Source: Pilatotrama ljubarskyi
Taxonomy: Eukaryota; Basidiomycota; Agaricomycetes; Polyporales; Polyporaceae
Direction of reading: 5' to 3'
NCBI GenBank assembly: GCA_022385805.1
Contig: MU277670.1
Span: 281,875 to 345,874 of the forward strand
DNA length: 64,000 nt
The notes under the pieces were generated by a model. The model searched no databases and was not told where the DNA came from. It was given only the letters and a program-made list of their open reading frames with translations. Position numbers and translations under genes: made by a program. Shown here piece after piece: positions 13,166 to 24,595 of this stretch (its first letter is position 1; each line of letters starts with the position of its first letter).

Positions 13166-13605
13166 CTAGGTCGGTGCGTAGATGTTAGCGTGCAGTCCTC
13201 CTTCATCCGTTCCCTGCGGCAGCCATCCATCGTCGTCCCGCCCGAATCTTCCAATTTGATGCAGCCAGAAAGGCGTATACTCCATCCAGGGCCGTCTCAG
13301 AGCGCATAAAAGCGTTACTCACCTTGGAGACGGGGGGTCTTGAGGAGGGGGATGGCTTCGTTGACTGCCAAAGCTTCCACAGGAGAGTTGGCGGGCGTTG
13401 AGACCCCGGAAGGAAACACGTGGGGAACGGTTACGGGGTCTGTGTCTAAATGGGAGCGCTGGAACCGTCCCGGTCCCAAGCGCCTGCAGCACGTCGCTGA
13501 CTTGCCCAAGCTCGCCCACCTCTAAGTACTCACTCACCCTGCGTTCACCGCCACCCCACTCGGTCCAGCCCTTCGGAGTACGACTGTCCTAGAAATCATT
13601 GCAAC
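13166..13605. other. Divergent promoter region RPL5 / RBM42-like
   Basis: No coding segment with conserved motifs. One CACGTG at 13417. A CATAAAAG stretch near 13301 could be a weak TATA-like element; uncertain. Confidence 0.45.
13417..13422. promoter_or_regulatory. CACGTG E-box between RPL5 and RBM42-like gene
   Basis: Context AAACACGTGGGG, 252 bp from the RPL5 start and 184 bp from the RBM42-like start. Confidence 0.35.
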
Positions 13606-14416
13606 ATGGATCCCTACTCCTCTCAGAGCTATTACCAGCAGTATCAGTACCAGCAAGCTGCCGACTACAACCCGTATCACCAGCCCTACCAAGGTCCTAT
13701 GTACCCCATTGCGGGCCCGTCCACATCGGCGCACACTGCACCTGTACCTGCCAATGCATATGAATACGACGTTGGCATTGTCGCTCAGCAAAGTGCCTAC
13801 GTTCCAGGTGCCACAGTAGACAAGCGTGGGGGTGCAGGAGGAAAGCTGGCGAAGGGTGGTAAGCGAACCACCGTCCTGCGTAAGGGTGGTGGAAAGGTCT
13901 GGGAGGACCAGACTTTGCTGGAGTGGAACCCTTGTAAGTTATTTTGACTTGTATCGTTACGTCTCGCTCCTTGCTCAACGATGCCTAGCGTGGTTCCGCT
14001 TGTTCGTGGGCGATCTCAGCAACGACGTTTCAGATGACGTGTTATCCAACGCCTTCAACAAGTATACGTCCTTTCAAAAGGCGCGTGTCATCCGGGACAG
14101 GCTCAGTGGCAAGGTGAGTTCTAGCGACGGCATGCCTCTCAACCCCCTCTGACCACTTTGCCATAGGCAAAGTACGGCTTTGTGGCATTCTCTGATCCAG
14201 AAGACTTTCTCAAGGCATGGAAGGAAATGGATGGTATGCCGATTGTTCCACTCTTCGTGGCGCTTTGCTGACCTTGGAGTTCTAGGCAAATACGTGGGCA
14301 ACCGTCCTATCAGGCTGAAGAAAGCCGACAATGCGATCAATCCAGTCGAGATCGGCCATAGGAAGGCCAAGCAGCTCGAGAAGGAATTGAAGAAGAACCG
14401 CCACAAACCGTACTAG
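13606..14416 (+). CDS. RBM42-like RRM RNA-binding protein
   Basis: Small nuclear RNA-binding protein resembling RBM42, a factor linked to pre-mRNA splicing. The N-terminus is low complexity, rich in Tyr and Gln (SYYQQYQYQQAADYNPY). A basic Gly/Lys segment (GGAGGKLAKGGKRTTVLRKG) follows. One RRM spans the last three exons: RLFVGDLSNDVSDDVLSNAF (RNP2), KARVIRDRLSGK joined to AKYGFVAFSDPEDFLKAW (RNP1), then EMDG-KYVGNRPIRLKKAD. A C-terminal basic helix HRKAKQLEKELKKNRHK closes it. Three introns near 13934, 14116 and 14235 are all short. The stop TAG is at 14414-14416. About 210 residues, shorter than the animal protein because the Pro-rich middle is reduced. Confidence 0.85.
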
Positions 14417-14938
14417 GATTCCAGAGTACGTGACCGCTCTTGCGGCATGGAGTCCACCGAAGATATGCGAGCCTTCGGACAATCTCCCTCAGCGTGTTTT
14501 CTACCGTCGGCGTGCCCCTAGACTGGTGTACTATTCGCACATTTGATGCAATGTAGCATATGGACCATGGACCATCTCTCATGCTGGCATAGTGGTTCGG
14601 ACTCAGACTCTTGTGGGCCGTAATGGGCCATGCGCGTAGTGCGGTAGGACTGCAGTACAGCATCAGGCAATATTGACTCTGGCGATCCGGACTCTATGCG
14701 GGACACTGGCGGTTGGCATGCTGGCTCGAAGGTACTGTATACGGAATCCAGAGTACATGCTGGATGTACAGACGTGTGAGAGTCTGTAGGTCTGTGCTTT
14801 GGACGCGTGACGCCCACGGTCTCTGACGCAGTTGCGAGCGCGCTTCTGCTTCTTCCTGTGGCTTGCACTTACTACTCCTACTTCGTGCTGAGTGCCCGCT
14901 TCCCTCTACCAGTATAGTGAATACAATATATCCACGAC
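14417..14938. other. Intergenic: RBM42-like 3' region and CTNNBL1 promoter
   Basis: No gene found. The short motif TCCAGAGTAC occurs at about 14421 and again near 14746. Nothing else recognised. Confidence 0.5.
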
Positions 14939-17393
14939 ATGGATATTGACAAGCTCTTCAAGGTGAATGGCGTTGGCCCATGAGTTCGGACTCCAGTCGC
15001 TGAATGAGCATGGTTCTCGTAGGTGCCCAAACTACCAGCTGGTAGCAATAAGAGACGCCTCCCGGACAATCCTACCCCAGAGATGCTTAAACGGATGAGG
15101 ATAGAGGCCGAGAGCTCAGAGCCTGCTGCAAACACTGTCGACCTGAATGGCTCTGGGTCGCGCGACAAGGGCAAGGCCCGAGCAGTCACGGTTGAAGACG
15201 AGGACGAGGAAGGCCAGCAATCCATGGAGGCCGAGTTCGCGCCCGGCGGCGACGCAGATTACTTCGCAGAGGAGGATGATGAGGGCCGGTTCTTCGGTGG
15301 GGGCTTGACTAGGGAACAGAAAGACATCCTCAACATATTCGACCGAGCAGGCGGCGAGGAAGCTCGAGAAGACGTGAGTGTTTGTGACGCACCTGCGGTA
15401 CGGGGCTCATTACTGAGCACAGAGCACAGTTGGAAGAGATGAACGCGGTGACCGTTCGACGACTGCTGACGCGGTTTGAGCGCGCCGCGAACAAGAACCA
15501 AGACCAGCGGTCTAAGTATCCCGACGACCCTACAAAGTGCGTACGCCTGTGGTAGCCGACAGAGCGATGTCTCACCCGTGGTGCCTCACGTAGGTTTATC
15601 GACTCGGAAGCGGATCTCGACGTCGCCATCAAGGCTTTGCTGCCACTAGCCCAATCGCCCGTGCTTGCATACCCAGAGATCATCCGTTCAGGGGCAGTGG
15701 AGAAGTTGATTGGACTGCTGAGCCATGAGAATGTGGACATCGTGATCGATGTCGTCGAGGTAATACACGAGTTCACCGATGAAGACGTCGGGAACGAAGC
15801 TGAAGACGAGGACGAAGAAGAGGGGACTCGTGAGGAAGCACTGAAGCAGCTGATCCAGAGCTTCGTAAGTACCGTCACGCAATCTGCACACCCCGCATAT
15901 ACTCAAGCAGTCCTAGATTGACAACGCGATCCTAGAACTTCTTGTGGACAATCTCAGCCGATTCAACGAGGAGGAGGAATCCGACAGGCAAGGCCTGTTC
16001 CACGTCCTGGGTAGGTACAACTTCGCAGCACTCACATCATGTGTACTGAACCTCCGCCAAGGCATATTCGAGAACATACTCGGATTCAACGCAGAGTTGT
16101 CTACCCAACTCGTCTCAAAAACTAAGATTCTCTCGTGGCTCCTGAAGAGGATAGAGTCGACAAGGCACGATGACAACCGGGGCTACGCCGCCGAAATCCT
16201 CTCTATTCTACTCCAGAACAACAGGCAAAACCGCTTGGAATTAGGCAAGCTAGATGGCGTCGAGACTATTCTGAAGATCCTCGCGGTAAGAGCCTACGAA
16301 CCATTCCGTTGCTCACTACTAATCATGTCAATTACCAGCGGTACCGCAAGAGAGACCCTGTCGACGCAGACGAGACAGAATTCATGGAGAATGTGTTCGA
16401 CGTTCTCTGCTCGGCACTCGGCGAGCCTGAAATCAAGCAACAGTTCTTGGACGCGGAGGGAGTGGACCTCATGGTGCTCATGATGAAGTATGACCTCCAC
16501 ACTGGAAACCGAAGGGACGTGCTGATGTGTGCATAGGGACAAAATGCAAGCCCGTTCACGAGCAATCAAGGTCTTGGACTACGCCATGTCTGGGCCAGCC
16601 GGTACGGCGGCCTGCGAAACCTTCGTGGAAGCATTAGGCTTGAAGACATTGTTCTCGTCGTTCATGGGAGGCAAGGTTGGCTAGGCAGATCATTGCTTTC
16701 GTTGTATTCTGTACTTACACGGCGAACATTATAGGTAGGCAAGAAGCAGAAGACTGCGACTGGTCATGCCGCCTCTGAGGACACTGCACACACGCTCGGT
16801 ATCGTCTCCTCTCTGCTGTCGAATCTGGCGTCAGACTCTCCGGCTCGCATTCGGCTGTTGGCCAAGTTCGTCGAGAACAATTACGAAAAGCCGGAGAAGC
16901 TTTTGGAGATCAGGGATGCCGCCCAGACACGCTTGAAGGCAACGGACAAGGAGATAGAGGATGAAAAGAAGGTACGTCGGCGTGACCGGTCTTCTCAGGC
17001 TTCAGGATTGATCAATCTGCCGTTCCTAGCGGATGGAGGCGGAAGGGGAAGAGATTGGGCCTGAGATGGAAGACCTCTGGTATCTGCGTCGTCTAGATGG
17101 CGGCCTGTTCACTTTGCAGACTGTCGATTACATCCTGGCATGGATCGTTATGGAAGACGATGGGGTATGCTCTCGATTGTATGCCTTCAGCTCATGCTCA
17201 CCCTGTTGCGTAGGTACGGGCGCACGTGCAAAAGCTCTTGGATCGCAAGAACCAGTCTCTGAAAGACGTGGTCAGGACACTCCAAGTATTCCTTGACAAC
17301 GTCGACGAAGACACCGCCGAAGCGAGCCCCGACGGCGCGCTGTCGCAGCGGGAGATCCTGCGCAACCTCATCGCCTTCCTGGAAGCCTGCTGA
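14939..17393 (+). CDS. CTNNBL1: Beta-catenin-like protein 1 (CTNNBL1), ARM-repeat splicing factor
   Basis: Nuclear armadillo-repeat protein associated with the Prp19/CDC5L spliceosomal complex. The first exon encodes MDIDKLFK and an intron leads into VPKLPAGSNKRRLPDNPTPE. An acidic low-complexity stretch follows, then FFGGGLTREQKDILNIFDRA, LLTRFERAANKNQD-type text, and KFIDSEADLDVAIKALLPLA. The ARM region has EKLIGLLSHENVDIVIDVVE, EFTDEDVGNEAEDED, NLSRFNEEEESDRQGLFHVL and EMLLQNN-like repeats, then FVENNYEKPEKLLEIRDAAQ and DLWYLRRLDGGLFTLQTVDY. It ends VFLDNVDEDTAEASPDG and REILRNLIAFLEAC. About nine short introns. The stop TGA is at 17391-17393, only 77 bp from the convergent UTP15 stop. Confidence 0.9.
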
Positions 17394-17470
17394 TTATACT
17401 GTGGGAGCATGTATAAACTACACTATATCTAACATGAGCACCGAACACGCTGTCGACAGGACCGACAGAG

Positions 17471-19302
17471 CTATACTACGGAGAGTGCTGCTGATGCGAG
17501 AAGCATGTCTAGGGCACCCTTTGCTTTGACAAGCTCCTTTTGGAAGCGAATCTCGGCCGCGACCTTCCTTCGCAGTCGCGCGAACAAGGTATCAATGAGT
17601 GGCGATTGCCCTAGTACGGGTGTGTACATTTCTGCGCTGACCGCTCAGTAACAGTGCGAACATAAGGAAGAGATCTCTCACCAATCACGACGTTGGCGAC
17701 GTCGCAAACCATCTCGCCGAAGCGAGGGTCAGTGATGTACTTCAGCAACAACCGGAGAACCGGCTCTAAGAGCACATCATCGCGGCCGGCAAGCGCAGGC
17801 CGAAGACCATCCCTGTGGATGAGCTCTTGGATGAGGGAGAAGGTAGTGGTCGGGGGCACGTTCTGTGGAAGATATCAGTACGTGGGACCACGCGGGTGAA
17901 TGAGGAGGGAGCGCACCTTCCGTAATACGGAATCCAGTGCGGCAGAGTACTTGAAGTCCTTCAACAGCCGATCGTACTCTCGCAGCCGCTTCTTCCGTTT
18001 ACTCTCCACCTTGAGCTCGTCGACATCACCTATCGGTTTCGCCTTTTTCTTCTCCTTTACGCGCCCTTGTCCTAGAGCGGGTAGTGCGCCACCTAGAAAG
18101 GATTCAAAGGCTCCGGTCCGGAGAGACGCGACTGAGAAGAGGTCGTTCGCTGCCGGTTCTGAAGCTTTGGGTTGACGCCTTCGAACGGAGAGCGTCCCGT
18201 CTGACATCCCGGCAGCGATGTGTGTTTCGTCAGGCTACAGCGGCGTACGTCAGAGCATTCCGGCGGCGCGAATTTGTTTCGGGCTTACCGAGATAGCCAT
18301 GCAGAGAATGGGGGCTGGGTACCGCATGGTGTGTACCACACGATAGGTGCTCACGTCGTACACCTTCACCATCTGGTCCAAGCCTCCAGTCAGTACCCGA
18401 CTCGCGTCCGAGTTGAACGCGAGTGAGGTGATAGTCTTTTGGTGGTTGGACATTGCCCGCGTACACCGTCCCCCGGCAACGAGGTCCCATACGCGCAGAA
18501 TAGGACCCGCGGACGACAGTGCAACAGTCCCAGATGGGAACATTAACACTTGCTCGACCGGGGCGGTGTTTCTCGTGCCCGCCGCACCAGAGGGATCGCC
18601 CATGACCATCTCGCATTCTCCGGTTCTTGAGTCGAACAGGCGCACGGTCGCGTCGTACGAGCCGGTCAGGATGAGGTGAGGGTTGGAGGTGGAGACCTGA
18701 CCTGAACGGACGTAGTCGGAATGGTCGAGGAAGGTAGTGATCGGTGCTTGCGAAGGGACGTCCCACAGCTTCACAGTCGTATCGTCTGAACATGATAGGA
18801 CCTGTGTTTGGTCCAGAGCAGAGAACTTGGTGACGTGAACGGGTTGCTTGTGCGAGTCGAGCGTGCGGAGGATGGCACGAGAGTTGATGTCGAAGACCTG
18901 CAAACATTATGCTTAGCACTTAGTAAAGAGCACATACACGCGGTCTGGTCAGGACGGCCGCCACGCCAGGGATGCCATCATACTCACCTGGATGAGACCA
19001 CTGTCATCTCCGGCTACGACGAGCTTGCCATCTCCCCGTATGCAGCCGCTCCGAGCAACGTCCTTGAATCGAGAGATGGTCTTCGTGACCTTCTGTGTCC
19101 TAGGTGCATATATCTGCACGCGAGTAGCAGCGGTCACCGCATACCGGTGCGGCTTGGCTGGTGAGAAGTGAACGGAGGTGACGGGAGCGTATTCTTTGAT
19201 GAAGACGGGGTGTCTGTACTGCCGCCAGTATCGTGACTCGGCGTTATGCTTGGTTGATGCGGGACGAGGGTGCTTGCGGACGACCACCGGCTGGTATTCC
19301 AT
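17471..19302 (-). CDS. UTP15: U3 snoRNP / t-UTP protein UTP15
   Basis: Nucleolar WD40 protein of the t-UTP subcomplex, needed for 18S rRNA processing and linked to rDNA transcription. Begins MEYQPVVVRKHPRPASTKHN, then FSPAKPHRYAVTAATRVQIY and GCIRGDGKLVVAGDDSGLIQ. WD repeats include KFSALDQTQVLSCSDDTTVK followed by LWDV, LILTGSYDATVRLFDSRTG, LSSAGPILRVWDLVAGG and ASRVLTGGLDQMVKVYDVST. The UTP15 C-terminal domain follows: KRLREYDRLLKDFKYSAALD, FSLIQELIHRDGLRPALAGR and EPVLRLLLKYITDPRFGEMV. The protein ends with a helical tail LVKAKGALDMLLASAALSVV. The start at 19302 gives the family N-terminus; the stop TAG is at 17471-17473. Four introns. Confidence 0.93.
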
Positions 19303-19427
19303 GGCGGCGGTGGTGGCAGCGGGCGGACAGTGCAGCGAACTCGGAGTGTGCAGTGAGCGGCGGCGCGCTCGTGGACGAGCTCAAAAAAGTTCCAAAAAGG
19401 CAATCGAGGCTCGGTGCGGAGAAGGGC

Positions 19428-19433
19428 CACGTG
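19428..19433. promoter_or_regulatory. CACGTG E-box between UTP15 and TCTP
   Basis: Context GGCCACGTGACG, 126 bp from the UTP15 start and 182 bp from the TCTP start. Confidence 0.4.
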
Positions 19434-19534
19434 ACGGAACGATAAGAGATCGATTGATCACTTTTCCGCTGCTCCGCCAGTTATTTTTCAGCGAAAAGTG
19501 TACATAGCCCGGGCTTTTCATCTTTGCTTGCTCT

Positions 19535-19604
19535 CAGGTCTCTCTGTCTCTCTCTCCTTCTTGTCTCCGTCTCTCTCTCCTCTCCAGTCTCCTCTTCCTC
19601 TCTA
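19535..19604 (+). promoter_or_regulatory. Pyrimidine-rich leader of TCTP
   Basis: About 70 bases almost entirely C and T (repeats of CTCTCT and TCTCC) just before the TCTP start. In animals TCTP is a classic 5'TOP mRNA. In fungi CT-rich blocks usually mark the core promoter or leader of highly expressed genes. Which applies here is not decidable without the transcription start. Confidence 0.5.
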
Positions 19605-19614
19605 AAACGCCGCC

Positions 19615-20303
19615 ATGTTGCTCTACACTGACGTTATCTCCAACGACGAGATGTTCTCGGATGCCTTCCCCATGTACGCTTCTGTGCACTTTCACTTCCG
19701 AGGGTGATAGCTGACTTCCTCTACAGCAAGGAGGTTGATGACATCGTGTACGAGGTCGACTGTGCCATGATCACCGTCAAGCCTGGCGCGGACGTCGATA
19801 TCGGCAAGTAGTCTGCTTAATCTACCCGAGGCCGATCGTGCTGACCGCCGCGATTTCGTGCAGGCGCCAACCCCTCCGCTGAGGAGCAGGAGGAGTCTCT
19901 GGAGGAGGGTGCGACGACGGTCAACAACGTCGTCTACTCCTTCCGTCTCCAGTCCACTCAGTTTGACAAGAAGTCCTACCTCACCTACCTCAAGGTATGT
20001 CGCCCAACCCACCGGGAGCCGCATCTCTCTGATCGGGACGCTCACCTTGTCTTCGATCTGCAGGGCTACATGAAGGCGGTCAAGCAGCACCTCCAGGAGA
20101 CCAAGCCTGATCGTGTCGAGGCCTTCGAGAAGGGTGCGCAGGCGTTCGCCAAGAAGATCGTCGCCAACTTCAAGGATTACGAGTTCTACACCGGCGAGAA
20201 CATGAACCCCGACGGCATGGTCGCTCTCCTCAACTACCGCGAGGACGGTGTCACCCCCTACTTCACCTTCTGGAAGGACGGCCTCAAGGAGGTCAAGCTC
20301 TAG
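19615..20303 (+). CDS. Translationally controlled tumour protein homologue (TCTP)
   Basis: Small abundant cytosolic protein of the TCTP/TPT1 family, associated with ribosomes, microtubules and growth control. Four exons join to about 168 residues: MLLYTDVISNDEMFSDAFPM, KEVDDIVYEVDCAMITVKPG, ANPSAEEQEESLEEGATTVN, SFRLQSTQFDKKSYLTYLK, GYMKAVKQHLQETKPDRV and ENMNPDGMVALLNYREDGVT. It ends FWKDGLKEVKL. All three TCTP signature segments are present. The start codon sits in an ideal GCCGCCATG context. Introns interrupt after AFPM, after ADVDIG and after LTYLK. Confidence 0.97.
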
Positions 20304-20643
20304 ACTGCCCCCATCGCTCTCGTTCCTTCGCACGCTGGATCCTTTCGCTTTTACTTATCGCGCGTACTTGGTGGTGTATCAGTTGGCTGTTCTGTAGGAA
20401 AGAGAAGTTCTAGCATCATTGTATCCTCAGAAAAGGTCCCTCCCGGCAATGGGAGACATGTGGCATACATCGCTCACTCACAGCCGGAAACTCAGTGACG
20501 GTTAGCGCAATCGCAACGAACGGCAAGCAACTGGATGCGTGATGCAGTGAAAGAGATCCGTGGATATTTTCAGGCGGCTGCGCCTGGACTAATACTGAAT
20601 AAACGTAGTGATATGCAACGTGACTACCGTATCGACCCAAGAA
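20304..20643. other. Convergent 3' regions of TCTP and PDI
   Basis: No gene or structured element recognised between the two stop codons. Confidence 0.5.
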
Positions 20644-22416
20644 TCAGAGCTCGTCGTGGTGCTCGTGGTCGAGAACAACCTGCGCGGCCTCCTGGATGGG
20701 GGTCTTGTTCCCGAAGGGAACGTTGGGGTCGAGAGGGTTCTTCGCATTCTCCTCGACGAAAGCGATGAGGCTCTCGAGCGAGCGGTCGCCGTCATAGTCA
20801 ATGAAGTCGCGAGATCCTGCCTTCTTGAACTTGAGCGTCGGGAAGCCGGAGATGCGGAACGGCACAGTGGGAGGCAGGTCGTTCTCGGTAGCCTCCATCT
20901 TCGCGCTGTCATACAAAACGTGTGAGAGAAGGGCGACGGCGTTCAATGACGTAGGACGTACATCGTGAGACGGTCCTTCACGTTGGCAAAGTGCTCGCCG
21001 AGGGAGTCCCAAGTGGGCTTGAGACGCTTGCAGTGGCCGCACCTGTTACATGAGGTAAGCGACCCGCCAGTCGATACTTCGGTAGTAGGACGTACCAGCT
21101 CGCGTAGAATTCAACGAAGACATCCTTGTCGTCGTCAAAGACGATCTCATCAAACTGCTTGCCGACCAGGTTGAACACGGGTTCATCCTGGGTCTCGGGG
21201 ACGGGCTGGCTCTTGAGCTGGGGCTCGAGCTTGCCATCAAGGAACTTCTCGACCATGGCGTCGATGGCGTCACCGGTGAGCTCTGCGCCCTGGTCGTACG
21301 GGTACTTAAGCTGCTTCTGGAGGTCCTGGATGACGAAGCTAGGCCACTTGGCTTCCTGGAGGTTCAAAGCGCGTGCGTGGTCGCCGAATTTGATGGCGTC
21401 AATGTAGACAAAGTTGACCTTGCCCTTGTACTTCGCGGCGACGGGCTTGATGTCAGCAATATAGTCGTTGAGCTTTTCGTCGGTGGGGTCGACGAAGAGG
21501 TACGCGAGCGGCTTTCCGCTCGAGGCGTAGACCTGGTAGTTCTCGGCGCCGACCTCATCGATGATGGGGATGGCGAGGTCCTGAATCCACTCCTCTATCT
21601 CCTTCGCAGTCGCAGACGCAAGCGGATAGGGGAACTCGGTCTTGGGCTCGTCGAATGACCTGAAGACGACAATGGCAGGGGGAGTGACGCCAGCAGCCTC
21701 CGCCACCGCTTTGTCGGTGGTGAGACCAAAGAGATAGTCGTCGCGGTGCTTGTTCGCAGTCGCGCTGAACTCCGCAGCAGGTGCATCTGTTGGCGAGGAA
21801 AGGACGGCGAGTGCTACAATCTTGTCCGCCTTGATAAAGTCCTCGAACGTGTCCTTCGTCACCTCAGAGACGGCCGGCAAGGATTGTCTGAAGACGATGT
21901 GTCGGCGCAGAGCAGGCAAGGCACTAATACGCAACGTACTTGTGCATGTAGCTAATGATACCGTCGGCTTTGCGAGGGCCAGTGTAGTCGGTGTACTCGC
22001 CGTTACGGTAGACACGGAGAGTGCTGTCGGAATAGCCGGTCAGAAACCTGCAGCGAGAGTCTGCAGCGGAGGCACACGTACGGGTATCCCTGGACGCCGT
22101 TGGACTGGCAGAAGTCCGCCTCGTCAACGCAGTTGACCTTAGCGAGTTTGATGTTCTTCTCCTTGAGAGCGGTGGCCGCCTCCTCGTAGTGAGGGGCAAG
22201 AGCCTTGCAGTGACCGCACCTGAAGGATGTCAGCACGTACAGCTGCAGGATACACGACATGCCGTACCATGGCGCGAAGAACTCGACGAGCATCAACGGC
22301 TCGGGCTTGACGACAGCATCGAAGTTGTCGTGAGTGAGGTCGATGACATCGGAGGCAAGCACGAGGGAGAAGAGGGCGAAGGCAGCCGCCGAGGAGAACA
22401 AATGCGAGAACCGCAT
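20644..22416 (-). CDS. Protein disulfide isomerase, ER lumen
   Basis: ER oxidoreductase that forms and reshuffles disulfide bonds in secretory proteins. Signal peptide MRFSHLFSSAAAFALFSLVLAS, then domain a with APW-CGHCKAL (the intron splits the Trp codon), NCVDEADFCQSNGVQGYPTL, domains b and b' (for example FLDGKLEPQLKSQPVPETQD), and domain a' with FVEFYASW-CGHCKRLKPTW and KMEATENDLP. The ending is HEHHDEL, a canonical retention signal. Both CGHC active sites are intact, and both are crossed by introns at nearly the same place. About 500 residues, the normal length. The start at 22416 gives the signal peptide. Close to yeast PDI1 in layout. Confidence 0.96.
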
Positions 22417-22862
22417 CGTGGAGGAGGAGGTGGATGAACTTTAGCGGTGGCGACGACTGCCGGGTTATAAGCAGGCGGAGTGTCGACGTGTCACTCTATA
22501 AGCACGATCACTACAGCCGAGCGTCCCGAGTCCGCTGCGAGACGGTGCCACCTGGATCAGGAGACGCCCGCGCGCGCTGGCGCAGAGACTCGAGCCTCGA
22601 GACGCGAATGGCCGGTCCTGACAGCAAAATCCTCCGGGTGCTCCTCTCGCTTGCGGGGTTTGAGTTCCTTCCACGGACCTCCCCATGGTCCTGGATGAGC
22701 TTATGTGTTCACCGTCCCGGGCTTAGCGCGGCCATATTGCGCATCATCCTCCTTGCGGCCCCTCATTTAGCCATGTCGTGGGCAACCCATGACATCCTCA
22801 GCCATAAGGCACATTACAGGCATACGTGGCATTTCCAGAGTCCATCCTTCGTCCTACATGCG
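22417..22862. other. Intergenic: PDI promoter and verprolin 3' region
   Basis: Upstream region of PDI. Plus-strand frames here carry no conserved motif. No E-box seen. Confidence 0.5.
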
Positions 22863-24230
22863 CTACAACGACCCAAGATCAAAGTTGCATCCTCGCTGAC
22901 GTCCGCCAGTGTACTTCTTCACACTCGCCGTGAATGGACGCGGCGGCGGGAAACCCGACACGGGGAACGTGTGAGACCCAACTGTGGGAGGAGGCGTGGG
23001 TACTAAGAGCCATATCATGTCAGCGAGCTGTGCGAATTGCGAATCCCAAGCACTGGAAACCATGATACTTACTCTTTCGGCGTTGCTCCGAGTTGCCGTT
23101 TCCGTTCAGCCTCGGCACCAAGCCAGAGGGGACTCTGCTCGCAGGCAGCGACGACGGCCGTAAATTGGATCCGGACGTCGTGCGCGACCGAGCAGGTGAG
23201 GGTGCAGAAGGTGGAGGAGGTGGGGGCGGAGCCGCAGGGGCCGGAGTATGGCGAGCCGGAGGAGCGGAAGGTGGTGGCGGAGGCGGAGGCGGAGGCGGCG
23301 GGCTTGCGCTGGGAGGAGCAGGGGTATGCCTTGCAGGTGGAGGGGGAGGCGCTGCGGGTGTCGCGTCGGTCTCGGAGTGTACCCTTTGTCGAACAGGAGG
23401 CGGCGGAGGGGCACCATGAGGTCCCTTGCGCGCAGGAGGTGGTGGGGGAACCGGCCTTCCAGGAGAACCAGCGCTGCTCTCGCTGTTATGTACCGCGATA
23501 GAGGACGGACGCGGCGGCGGAGGTGGCGGTACCTTCCGATGCGGCAACGCCGACGATGGCCTTGGGGGAGTCTCCGGAACTGGGCGTCCTCCCCGGCTCG
23601 ATGGTGAGGATCCTCTAGCAGGAATGGAGGGCGGCGACGCCGGACGAGGCGGGGGAGGTGCTTTGCGTGGAGGAGGAGCAGGAGGCGTGGGTGCACTTGG
23701 AGGAGCAGGTGCGCTCCTTGCAGGCAGACTGGGCGCAGATCGCGCAGGAAGACTTGGGGCGGACCGCGCGGGAAGACTTGGCGCAGACCGTGCTGGGGGC
23801 GCGGGCGGAGGGGGAGCAGGCGGCCTAACCGGCGAGGATCTGTTGGGAGGCGGCGGCGGCGCAGCGGGCGCAGAGGGAGCATCGCGCTTGGGGATGGCGG
23901 GTGGTTTTCCCAGCGTAGGCGGTTTACCTTAGGGCGGGTGCCGTGTCAATAACAGCCTGCATAACGAGGACAACAATGCATACCCAGCTGACTTTGCCCC
24001 GCAGGCTTCAACTTGGGCATCCCACCTGCAAACAATGCACCGAGTTGGGGAGGACCACCGCTTCCAGACGAAGAGGGTGCTACAGGGATCGGAGGAGCAC
24101 CCATGCCTGCCCTGCCACCTCCCCCAGCACCCTTCGGAGTCTCGATAATGGGCGCACTGCGGTCATTCGTCTCAGCCTTCCTGAGCTTTTTACCGGCCTG
24201 AATCTGCTTCAGCAGTTCAGAAGAGGCCAT
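22863..24230 (-). CDS. Verprolin / WIP-family actin regulator
   Basis: Proline-rich partner of WASP/Las17 that binds actin monomers and promotes Arp2/3-driven patch assembly. The N-terminus holds a WH2 motif, ELLKQIQAGKKLRKAETNDR. About 300 residues of Pro-rich sequence with many PPPPP SH3/profilin ligands follow, including three tandem RSAPSLPA units. Exons join by the intron after RRK to IGSHTFPVSGFPPPRPFTAS, the conserved C-terminal WASP-binding motif (FPPPRPF), ending VKKYTGGRQRGCNFDLGSL. The stop is TAG at 22863-22865. The start is uncertain: 24230 (MASSELLKQIQ) is used, but an in-frame Met at 24308 or an upstream exon is possible, since relatives usually begin with a polyproline run. 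Confidence 0.85.
23718..23789 (-). repeat. Three tandem 24-bp coding repeats in verprolin
   Basis: Units at 23718-23741, 23742-23765 and 23766-23789 encode RSAPSLPA three times, followed by a diverged RSAPAPPS. Units 2 and 3 differ at only a few bases, so the expansion looks recent or homogenised. Confidence 0.75.
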
Positions 24231-24595
24231 CGGGGAATTTGGGGGCGGACGTGGTCCAGCTCTGTAGTAGGAAGCTTCACCAAGGGCAACCGCGGACGTT
24301 GTACTCAAGCGGTACGAGATAAAGATGTGTAGACGCCCTAAACGCGCAGCGCGCGAACATCGACATCACCCAAACATCACCTGCAACTGTACAGCCTGCT
24401 TGTACTGCGCTAGTTGAGGTTCATATGGCCACAGTACTCAGCTGGCCCGAGGTCACCTTGGCCTCATCCCCTCATAACTGCCGATGATTATGCATTAAAG
24501 GAGCGTACAAGAAGGTTTCATGATTGATCTGAACCGTTCACCAGGAATACCCGATTAGCACAGGCGTGCGGTCATATCGTTCGATCCACCTCCAG
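24231..24595. other. Intergenic: verprolin upstream region
   Basis: May hold a missing 5' exon or leader of verprolin (see that entry). Otherwise nothing recognised. Confidence 0.4.

Larger units (their letters stand above)
19303..19614. other. Divergent promoter region UTP15 / TCTP
   Basis: Contains a CACGTG at 19428 and, close to TCTP, a long pyrimidine tract listed separately. Confidence 0.5.

Noticed and set aside
23106..23932. Long Arg/Leu- or Gly-rich frames on both strands
   Set aside because: These are alternative frames of the proline-rich verprolin exon.
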